A DNA stretch of 54,040 nucleotides from Gammaproteobacteria bacterium (GTDB taxonomy: Bacteria > Pseudomonadota > Gammaproteobacteria > Steroidobacterales > Steroidobacteraceae), in NCBI GenBank assembly GCA_028870275.1, contig JAGWPY010000017.1, forward strand, positions 1-54,040, written 5' to 3'. Every line of letters starts with the position of its first letter. Within the stretch, counting starts at the first letter, position 1. Made by a program: the position numbers and the translations under genes. This document shows, one piece after another, positions 26,673 to 34,556 of the stretch. The notes below the pieces were generated by a model that was given only the letters and a program-made list of their open reading frames with translations, had not been told where the DNA came from and searched no databases.

Positions 26673-27839
26673 ATGTCCGCTACCCCCGCCGTCGCTTCGG
26701 CCACCGCTTCGCGTCCCGCCCGCGCCCTGCCCGCCTGGGTGTACGAGCACGCCGGCCTGCACCGCCTGGAGCTCGAGCGCATGCTGCTGCCGAGCTGGCA
26801 GATCGCCTGCCACGTCAACTCGATCCCGATGGTCGGCGATTACGTGACGCTCGATCTGGCCGGCGAGAGCGCGATCGTGGTTCGCGACCGCGGGGGTGTG
26901 ATCAAGGCTTTTCACAACGTCTGCCGACACCGAGGCGCCCGACTGCTCGACGGGTCGGGACATTGCCGCGGCACGATCACCTGCCCTTATCACGGCTGGT
27001 CCTATCGGACCGACGGCAGCCTGCTCGCGGTGCCGGCGCGCGAGTCGTTCCCGCTCCTCGAGCGCGAGCGCCACGGGCTCAAGGAGCTGCGCACCGAAAC
27101 GGTGTTCGGATTCGTGTTCGTCGCCTTCGCGGGCGATCCCCCCTCGATCGCGCGCTCGTTCGCGCCCTTCGCCGCCGAGCTCGCGCCCTACCGGTTCGAG
27201 AGCATGGTGCCGCTCGGCCCGATCACCTACGAGGAATGGGAGGTCGACTGGAAGATCGCGATGGACAACTACCTCGAGTCCTATCATGTGCCGATCGGTC
27301 ATCCAGGCCTCAACCGCATGTTTACCCCGGATTATGAGGACCAGTCGCACGTGCCAGGCATCGCACGCGGCGTGAGTTGGATGCGGACCCAGGAGTCCTC
27401 GCGCTGGTCGGAGCGCATGTATCAGCGTCTGGCCCCCCGTGTGGTCGACGATCTGCCGCCGACTCTGCGCAACTGCTGGAGGTTCTACAGCCTGCTGCCG
27501 AACATCGGCATCGACGTCTTTCCCGAGCAGATGGATTTCTTCCAGGTCATTCCCCGCGGTCCGGGTCGCTGCGTGATCCGCAGCGCACTGTTCGGCCGCG
27601 AGGACGCGCGTCCGCAGATGCGGACGTTGCGCTATCTGAGCAACCGGATCAACAAGGAGGTCAACGCCGAGGACCGGCGCCTCTGTTCCCGGGTGCAGCG
27701 CGGACTGCGTTCGAGCAGCTACGAGCCGGGGCCGCTGTCGGGAATCGAGCGCTGGATGCTCGAGTTCCACGATCTTCTTCGTGAGCGCATTCCGGAGATC
27801 GGGCTGCCGGCCGCCCCGGCTCACCTGGCCCGCGCCTGA
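26673..27839 (+). CDS. Rieske non-heme iron oxygenase alpha subunit
   Basis: AFHNVCRHRGARLLDGSGHCRGTITCPYHGWSY (Rieske CxH/CxxH); VDWKIAMDNYLESYHVPIGHPG (mononuclear Fe site). Confidence 0.9.
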   Translation: MSATPAVASATASRPARALPAWVYEHAGLHRLELERMLLPSWQIACHVNSIPMVGDYVTLDLAGESAIVVRDRGGVIKAFHNVCRHRGARLLDGSGHCRGTITCPYHGWSYRTDGSLLAVPARESFPLLERERHGLKELRTETVFGFVFVAFAGDPPSIARSFAPFAAELAPYRFESMVPLGPITYEEWEVDWKIAMDNYLESYHVPIGHPGLNRMFTPDYEDQSHVPGIARGVSWMRTQESSRWSERMYQRLAPRVVDDLPPTLRNCWRFYSLLPNIGIDVFPEQMDFFQVIPRGPGRCVIRSALFGREDARPQMRTLRYLSNRINKEVNAEDRRLCSRVQRGLRSSSYEPGPLSGIERWMLEFHDLLRERIPEIGLPAAPAHLARA

Positions 27840-27866
27840 CCGTTGCCTCCCGAACGGCCAGGCGCG
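27831..27866. terminator. Bidirectional terminator-like hairpin
   Basis: CGCGCCTGACCGTT-N8-AACGGCCAGGCGCG, 14-bp arms with one mismatch, between convergent Rieske and TetR-Rieske genes. Confidence 0.55.
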
Positions 27867-27872
27867 CGGAAC

Positions 27873-29588
27873 TCAGCGACCGCTTCGCGCGATCCGCCGC
27901 CGATACCAGTCCCGGAAGGCGGCGACCGGAGCGCTCACGGCCGCCGTCGGAGTGCCCTGATAACCGAACGCGACCACGGCTCGCTGCATCGACTCGACTA
28001 CCGCGTCCGCCTCGCGACTGCCGCAGCGGGCGAGACGGCGCGCGAGGAAGGCCATCGCGAGGGATTCGCGTCCGTCGGACTCGAATTGGAATTCCGCATG
28101 AACGAGCCGGCAGCGTCCGACCGCCTCGGGCAGGACCTGCAGGACAGCGATGCCATCGCCGCGGATCTCGAGCCAGCGATTCGGTGCGACGAAGCAGCGG
28201 CGCCAAGTCATCGGGCCGCCGTCGCCCTGCAGCCTGCGCAGACGCTCGACGGTCCAGCCACCGAACGACTCGGTGAGGCGCGCCTGCCAGTCGCATCGAC
28301 CGGTCGCCGAATCGGTCGTCAGACGGATCTGCGACCAAGTGGTGTCCGGACCCGCAGCTTCAGGCATGGTGAGGTCGAGACATTGTTCGACGACCAGCTT
28401 CCAGTCCGCGGCGACGCCGCGCGCGTGGTAGCGGCCGGGATTCATTGGGCCAAGCCGCTGCAGCGCCTCGATCCAGGAATCGGGCTCCGCGGAGGCGTCT
28501 GGCCCTTCGCCGAGGCGTACCAGGACCAGGCCGCCGACGAGCGCGGTTTCGAAGGCGCGCAGCCCCTGCGAGCCGCCCGAGTCCGCCGGCGCACCTTCCA
28601 GCGTGACCTTCGCACCATGCAGGCGGCAGCGGATGCCCTCGGGCCCGAACGTCCCGATGCCGTCGGCGACCAGGTCGTGCGGCTGCACGGGACAGCAGTT
28701 GCGGAAGGCCCGCAGTACGCGGTCGGCGCCACGCACCAGGAGGACCCGCTCGGCGTACAGATCCAGCGCTCGATATCGCCCCGCCTCCACGAGCCCCGCC
28801 TCGGCCCCCGCGAACTGCCAGGCGTCGGTGAAGAGCGCGCGTCGCTCTGCCGACTCGAGGGGGTCCGAGTCATGACGGGACAGAGGCAGGGGCGCCTGTG
28901 GCGCTTCGACGGGCTCGTTGGAAACGAAGCGCCCGGGAAAGACCGAACGCAGATAGGCGAAACAGCGGCGTCGCGCCGCGGGCCGATCGATCTGGTTCTC
29001 GTCGCGAAACGCGAAATCCTGCCAGAGCATCTCGAGCACGCCGATCAAGCCGAGTGCGATGCCGTCGGCATCGAGCTGACGCAGGCCCGTCCGGGTGATC
29101 AGACGCTCGACCAGTTCGCGCACGAGGGCCGCGAAACGCTCGTCCTTGTTGCCGCAGATGTCGTAGTATTCCTGGCGCGAGCTCGCCTCGCCCCAGAACG
29201 AGTACCAGACGGACACCTTGCGAGTGCTGGCGATCTCAGGATCGAGGTACAGATGCACCAGAGTCTCGAGCGCCGCGACCGGATCCTCCTTCAGCGCGGC
29301 AACCGGCTGCAGGACCTTCTCCTCGAACTCCGTGGAGAGGAACTGCAGCGAAGCGACCAGCATCGAGGCCTTCGATGCGAAATAGAACCGCACGATGCCC
29401 GGCGACATGTGGGCGATGTCCACGACCTTCTCCACGGTCGTGCGCGACGGTCCATACAGGTGCAGAGCCGAGATGCAGGCATCGATGAGGTGTTGGCGCT
29501 GGCGACCGTGGGTCGCGCGCGCACCCCGACCCGCGCCGCTCGCAGCGGCGACTCTGCGGCCGGGACGCGCCTTGGTCTTGCGCGGCAC
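27873..29588 (-). CDS. TetR-family regulator fused to degenerate Rieske-type oxygenase domain (predicted pseudoenzyme sensor)
   Basis: N-term HLIDACISALHLYGPSRTTVEKVVDIAHMSPGIVRFYFASKASMLVASLQFL (TetR HTH); C-term WQFAGAEAGLVEAGRYRALDLYAERVLLVRGADRVLRAFRNCCPVQPHDLVADGIGTFGPEGIRCRLHGAKV...ADWKLVVEQCLDLTMPEAAGPDTTW, aligning with the 26673 Rieske protein. GTG start at 29588 (ORF open to 29666). Confidence 0.8.
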   Translation of the reverse strand: MPRKTKARPGRRVAAASGAGRGARATHGRQRQHLIDACISALHLYGPSRTTVEKVVDIAHMSPGIVRFYFASKASMLVASLQFLSTEFEEKVLQPVAALKEDPVAALETLVHLYLDPEIASTRKVSVWYSFWGEASSRQEYYDICGNKDERFAALVRELVERLITRTGLRQLDADGIALGLIGVLEMLWQDFAFRDENQIDRPAARRRCFAYLRSVFPGRFVSNEPVEAPQAPLPLSRHDSDPLESAERRALFTDAWQFAGAEAGLVEAGRYRALDLYAERVLLVRGADRVLRAFRNCCPVQPHDLVADGIGTFGPEGIRCRLHGAKVTLEGAPADSGGSQGLRAFETALVGGLVLVRLGEGPDASAEPDSWIEALQRLGPMNPGRYHARGVAADWKLVVEQCLDLTMPEAAGPDTTWSQIRLTTDSATGRCDWQARLTESFGGWTVERLRRLQGDGGPMTWRRCFVAPNRWLEIRGDGIAVLQVLPEAVGRCRLVHAEFQFESDGRESLAMAFLARRLARCGSREADAVVESMQRAVVAFGYQGTPTAAVSAPVAAFRDWYRRRIARSGR

Positions 29589-29612
29589 GGTCAGGAACTC
29601 CGGAGGTAGACG

Positions 29613-30536
29613 GTGAGCGGAGCGAGCGCCGTCGGAGCGCGGATCGCGCGTCGGGCTTCCCGGCATGCGCGCTGGCTGATCATCCTTCCGCCGCTGATGT
29701 ACCTGTTCGTGTTCTTCCTCATACCGTTCGCGTTCGCATTGAAGATCAGTCTTGCGGACCTCGCCCTTAGGGTACCGCCGTTCACCGACATTCTAACCAT
29801 GTCGCACGGCGACCACATCCGCCTGTCGCTGAACCTGGGCAACTACCGGTACCTGTTCACCGACGACCTGTACATCCTTTCATACCTGTATTCCCTGCGC
29901 ACGGCGTTCTTCTCGACGCTGATCTGCCTGCTGATCGGCTACCCCATGGCCTATGCGATCGCACGGGCGCCGAAGAGCACGCAGAACGTGCTGCTGCTGG
30001 TGATCATCCTGCCGTTCTGGACCTCGTTCCTGCTGCGCGTGTACGCCCTGGAAGGCATCATTCAGGAACACGGTCTGCTCAATTCGCTGCTGCTTCGGTT
30101 CGGCCTGATCCACCATCCTCTGCAGATCATGCAGACCACCCTCGCCGTGTATCTGGGCATCGTCTACTCCTACCTGCCCTTCATGGTCCTGCCGCTGTTC
30201 GCGACGCTGGAGAAACTCGATATAGCGCTGCTCGAAGCGGCGGCCGACCTCGGCAGCCCGCCGTGGCGGGTGTTCCTCGAGGTGACTTTGCCGTTGTCCA
30301 TGCCCGGGGTGATCGCCGGCTCGATGCTGGTGTTCATTCCGGCGATCGGCGAATTCGTGATCCCCTCGCTGCTCGGCGGTCCGAACAATCTGATGATCGG
30401 ACGCGTGCTCTGGGACGAGTTCTTCGGAAACCGCGACTGGCCCGTGGCCGCCGCGGTGTCGATCGTGTTCCTGGTCTTTCTCGCCGGCCCTATCGCCGTG
30501 TATCAGCATTACAGCGTCAAGCAGATCGAGACCTGA
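29613..30536 (+). CDS. potB: Polyamine-type ABC transporter permease (PotB-like)
   Basis: Membrane protein; EAAADLGSPPWRVFLEVTLPLSMPGVIAGSMLVFIPAIGEFVIPSLLGGPNNLMIGRVLWDEFF. Confidence 0.88.
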   Translation: MSGASAVGARIARRASRHARWLIILPPLMYLFVFFLIPFAFALKISLADLALRVPPFTDILTMSHGDHIRLSLNLGNYRYLFTDDLYILSYLYSLRTAFFSTLICLLIGYPMAYAIARAPKSTQNVLLLVIILPFWTSFLLRVYALEGIIQEHGLLNSLLLRFGLIHHPLQIMQTTLAVYLGIVYSYLPFMVLPLFATLEKLDIALLEAAADLGSPPWRVFLEVTLPLSMPGVIAGSMLVFIPAIGEFVIPSLLGGPNNLMIGRVLWDEFFGNRDWPVAAAVSIVFLVFLAGPIAVYQHYSVKQIET

Positions 30537-30540
30537 GCGG

Positions 30541-31371
30541 ATGTCGAGGGCTGCCACACCGGTCGCAACCACGATCCTGTACCTCGGCATCGCGATCCTG
30601 TATCTGCCGATGGTGGTGCTGATCGCCTATTCGTTCAACGCATCCCCGTTGGTGAGCGTCTGGGGCGGTTTCTCGGTCGATTGGTACCTGCGCCTGCTGC
30701 ACGACGAACAGATCCTCGCGGCGGCCTGGCTGTCGCTGCGCATCGGCGTCGCGGTCTCCACGGTTGCGCTCCTGCTCGGCACACTGGCGGCCGTCGCGCT
30801 GGTGCGATTCCGGCGGTTTCGCGGACGCTTGCTGCTGTCCGGAATGGTGAACGCGCCCCTGGTCATGCCGGAAATCATCACCGGCATCACCCAGTTGCTG
30901 CTGTTCATCTCCATGCTCCACGTGCTCGGCTGGCCGCACCGCGGCGCGTTGACGATCCTGATCGCCCATGTGACCTTCTGCACCGCCTACGTCACGGTCA
31001 CGGTGCAGTCGCGGCTGCAATCGGCCGACCGCGCGCTCGAGGAAGCCGCCATGGACCTCGGCGCCGGTCCGGTCGCCGCCTTCCTCGACACGACACTGCC
31101 GATCATCGCGCCCGCCCTGCTGTCCAGCTGGCTGCTGTGCCTCACGCTGTCGCTCGACGACCTGGTGATTTCCAGCCTGGTCTCGGGTCCGGGCGCGAGC
31201 ACCCTGCCGATGGTCATCTACTCCAAGGTCAAGCTCGGTGTGACTCCGGACATCAATGCGCTCGCCAGTCTCATCATCAGCGTCGTCGGTGTCGCCGTGC
31301 TGATCGCGGGCGGAACGATGCGCCGCGCCGAGAAGCGCCGGCTGCTCGAACGGCAGCAGACCGGCTCCTGA
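30541..31371 (+). CDS. potC: Polyamine-type ABC transporter permease (PotC-like)
   Basis: EEAAMDLGAGPVAAFLDTTLPIIAPALLSSWLLCLTLSLDDLVISSLVSGPGASTLPMVIYSKVKLGVTPDINALA. Confidence 0.88.
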   Translation: MSRAATPVATTILYLGIAILYLPMVVLIAYSFNASPLVSVWGGFSVDWYLRLLHDEQILAAAWLSLRIGVAVSTVALLLGTLAAVALVRFRRFRGRLLLSGMVNAPLVMPEIITGITQLLLFISMLHVLGWPHRGALTILIAHVTFCTAYVTVTVQSRLQSADRALEEAAMDLGAGPVAAFLDTTLPIIAPALLSSWLLCLTLSLDDLVISSLVSGPGASTLPMVIYSKVKLGVTPDINALASLIISVVGVAVLIAGGTMRRAEKRRLLERQQTGS

Positions 31372-31394
31372 GCGGAGACGGCCGGGTGGCCGGT

Positions 31395-32516
31395 TCAGGT
31401 GCCGGTCTTGATTCGCGTCCAGGTGCGGGTGAGCAGCCGCTCGGTCCGGGTGTCGATCTCCGGCGAAGGGTACAGGCGGGCGGCGATGCCAGGCGTTGGA
31501 TAGATCGCCGGATCCGCGAGGATCGCCGGGTCGACGAAGGGTCGCGCCGCGAGATTGTCATTGCCATAGTAGATCTGGTTCGTGACGTCGGCGATCACGC
31601 GCGGCTCGAGCATGAAGTTCAGGAAGCGGTATGCGGCCTCGGGATCCGGAGCACCGGCCGGAATCAGCAGTGCGGAATAATCGAGGTTCGCCCCTTCCCG
31701 CGGCACCGTGAAAGCGAGGTTCAATGCCACGCCGACGGAGGCGGCGCGGGAGCGCGCGCGTTCATAATCGCTCGAGTAGGACATGGCAATGCACAGGTCG
31801 CGGTTCGCGAGCCCGTTCATGTACTCGACCGAGTCGAACATGCGCACGAAGGGCCTGACCTTCATCAGCAGTCGCGCGGCGGCCGCGAAATCCTGCGGAC
31901 GTCGACTAGCCGGATCGAGATGCAGGTAACGCAGGGCGAGTTCGATCACGTCCTGCGGAGAGTCGAGAAAGGTCACGCCGCAATCGGCGAACCGCGAGAC
32001 GATCGCCGGATCGAACAGCATGCGCAGGCTGTCGACCGGCGCGTTCGGCATACGGGCGCGGATCATGTCGACGTTGTAGGCGAACCCGTTGATCGAATGC
32101 AGATACGGGACCGCGTACCGATTGCCCGGATCGTACCTCGCGATCGCCGCGAGCGCCGCGGGATCGATGTTGCGCCAGTTCGGCAGTTTCGACTTGTCAA
32201 GTTTCTGGTAGACCCCGGCGCGGATCTCCAGGCCGAAGAACGCGCCCGAGGCATTGACGACGTCGTAACCGGATTCGCCCGCCATGAGCCGCGCGTCCAT
32301 GGTCTCGTCGGCGTCGTAGGTGTCGTAGACGACTTTGACGCCCGTCCGTCGCCGGAATTCGGCGATCGTGTGCGGACCGATGAAATCGGCCCAGTTGTAC
32401 ACGTACAGGCGCGAATTTGGCTGCGCGCGCCGGCCATGTGGCACCAGCGTCCAGAAAAGACCCGCCAGGACGGCCAGGGCAAGCAGCATCGCGATCCGAC
32501 GCAGTACGCGGCTCAT
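31395..32516 (-). CDS. Polyamine-type ABC transporter periplasmic substrate-binding protein (PotD/PotF-like)
   Basis: LYVYNWADFIGPHTIAEFRRRTGVKVVYDTYDADETMDARLMAGESGYDVVNAS; convergent with potC. Confidence 0.88.
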   Translation of the reverse strand: MSRVLRRIAMLLALAVLAGLFWTLVPHGRRAQPNSRLYVYNWADFIGPHTIAEFRRRTGVKVVYDTYDADETMDARLMAGESGYDVVNASGAFFGLEIRAGVYQKLDKSKLPNWRNIDPAALAAIARYDPGNRYAVPYLHSINGFAYNVDMIRARMPNAPVDSLRMLFDPAIVSRFADCGVTFLDSPQDVIELALRYLHLDPASRRPQDFAAAARLLMKVRPFVRMFDSVEYMNGLANRDLCIAMSYSSDYERARSRAASVGVALNLAFTVPREGANLDYSALLIPAGAPDPEAAYRFLNFMLEPRVIADVTNQIYYGNDNLAARPFVDPAILADPAIYPTPGIAARLYPSPEIDTRTERLLTRTWTRIKTGT

Positions 32517-32596
32517 GAGGAAAAGGTCACTCGATCTGAACTCCCTTCTGCGTGCACGCATTGCCGCGCTCTCGCGATCCGGTAGACTGCGTCGCG

Positions 32597-34540
32597 ATGG
32601 CCCGGATCCCGCCACTCGTCCATCTCGTGCTCACCGCTCTGCTCTCGGCCGCGACCGCGCTGCCGGTGGCCGCGGCGAGGGCCTCGCGGCTCGAGCTGCA
32701 TCCCTGCGCGGGCGTTGCGGCGCTCTGCGGCGAGCTGCCGCGTCCGCTCGACCCCTCGGGACGCGTTCCGGGACGGATTTCGGTCCATTTCGAATTCTAC
32801 CCGCACACGGGTACTGGGCCCGCGCTCGGTACGCTGGTCGCCACCGAGGGCGGTCCTGGCTACCCGGCGACGCTGTCGCGCGCCGATTATCTCGAGCTGT
32901 TCGGCCCCTTGCGCCGTCGCCGCGATGTGATTCTCATGGACAATCGTGGCACGGGCCGCTCCGGTGCCATCGACTGTGGCGCACTGCAGGTCGCCCCTCG
33001 CTGGACCATCGAGGGAGTGGCGGCCTGCGGTCGCTCGCTCGGGGCGCAGGCCCCGTTCTACGGCACCGCGTACGCAACCGACGATCTCGCTGCGGTCCTG
33101 CGGGCGCTCGGCGTACGTCGCATCGATCTCTATGGCGACTCCTACGGCACCTACTTCGCACAAACCTTCGCCCTGCGTCATCCGCGGGTTCTGCGCTCGA
33201 TCGTGCTCGACGGCGCCTACCCGCTCGACGGCCCGGACTATGCCTGGTATCCGAATTACGCCCCGGCGATGCGCGCCAAGTTCGATCTGGCCTGCCGCCG
33301 CTCGCCCCGCTGCGCACGCCGCCCGGGGGATGCGATTACGCAGATTCTCCCGGCGCTGCGCGCTCTGCGCTCGGCCCCGTTCGCCGCCATGGCCGAGGAC
33401 GCCGATGGCAGACGCCGTCGATTCGAGGCGAGCGCCTCCCTGCTCGCCACCGTGATGTTCGCCTCGGCCCCGGCTCTGGCGACGGTGCGGGAGACCGACG
33501 CGGCGGCCCGGGCCTTCAGCGCCGGCGATCAGGCTCCGCTGCTGCGGTTGATGGCGGAGACCCTGAGCGGTGTGGATTCCCGGGATCCGAGCGACGCACC
33601 GGCGAAGTGGAGCGCCGGTCTCGCCGCGGCGGTGCTCTGTGGCGACCCGCCACAGATCTTCGACATGAATCTGCCTCCGCCGCTGCGGGCGATCGAGCGC
33701 GACCGGGCGGTCGCAAACTACGCTCTGCGCCACCCGCTCGCCTACGTTCCCTTCACGATCGACGAATATCGGCGGATGCCGCTCGACTACAGCTTCCTCG
33801 ACGAATGCGTCGCCTGGCCGCATCATCCGGGTGTGCGGCCCATCGATCCGGCGCATGGACCGACGCCCGCCTATCCCGACATTCCCGCGTTGATCGTCTC
33901 CGGCGACCTCGACGACATCACACCGGTTGCGGACGGCGCCGAGGTGGCCCGGGCGTTTCCCCACGGGCGTCAGGTCGTGATCGAAAACGGATTTCACGTG
34001 AACGCTCTGCCGCGCGGGCGCAGCCGCTGCGCCGCGCGGGTCGTCCGCCGCTTCTTGCGCACCCTCGAGGTCGACGCCGACGCCTGCGCAGCACCGGCCG
34101 TGCGTCTCCTGCCTCGCTTCGCGACCCGGGCGGCCACTCTGTCGCCGGCGTACCCGAGTGCGGGCAACCGCGTCGACACCGGCTCGCTGCGCGTGGCGCG
34201 AGCCGCCGTACTCACGGTCGGTGACGTCGTGGTGCGCGCGGCGCAGAACACCCGTGGCGCCGGACCCGGTTTGCGTGGAGGAACGTTCCGCGTCCGCGCC
34301 GGCGGCCGGCGACTCGAGCTCGACTCGGTCCGCTGGACCGAGGATGTCGCCGTGAGCGGTACGATCCGTGTCGGAGCGCGCCCGGAACGGCCGATCGTCG
34401 CGGATATTCGCATCGCCGGTCCCGAGGGACTGCGCGGACGCCTCCGGATCGCCTGGCTCGACGAGCCGGCGGATGCGCGCGCGAGCATCGTCGGACGGCT
34501 CGGTGGCGCGCCCGTGCGCGCCACGACACCCGCGCCCTGA
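32597..34540 (+). CDS. Secreted alpha/beta hydrolase (peptidase S33/TAP-like)
   Basis: Signal peptide; VATEGGPGYPATLS; RDVILMDNRGTGRSGAIDC; IDLYGDSYGTYFAQTFALRHP; VSGDLDDITP. Confidence 0.8.
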   Translation: MARIPPLVHLVLTALLSAATALPVAAARASRLELHPCAGVAALCGELPRPLDPSGRVPGRISVHFEFYPHTGTGPALGTLVATEGGPGYPATLSRADYLELFGPLRRRRDVILMDNRGTGRSGAIDCGALQVAPRWTIEGVAACGRSLGAQAPFYGTAYATDDLAAVLRALGVRRIDLYGDSYGTYFAQTFALRHPRVLRSIVLDGAYPLDGPDYAWYPNYAPAMRAKFDLACRRSPRCARRPGDAITQILPALRALRSAPFAAMAEDADGRRRRFEASASLLATVMFASAPALATVRETDAAARAFSAGDQAPLLRLMAETLSGVDSRDPSDAPAKWSAGLAAAVLCGDPPQIFDMNLPPPLRAIERDRAVANYALRHPLAYVPFTIDEYRRMPLDYSFLDECVAWPHHPGVRPIDPAHGPTPAYPDIPALIVSGDLDDITPVADGAEVARAFPHGRQVVIENGFHVNALPRGRSRCAARVVRRFLRTLEVDADACAAPAVRLLPRFATRAATLSPAYPSAGNRVDTGSLRVARAAVLTVGDVVVRAAQNTRGAGPGLRGGTFRVRAGGRRLELDSVRWTEDVAVSGTIRVGARPERPIVADIRIAGPEGLRGRLRIAWLDEPADARASIVGRLGGAPVRATTPAP

Positions 34541-34556
34541 TTTCATCCGGCGCGAG

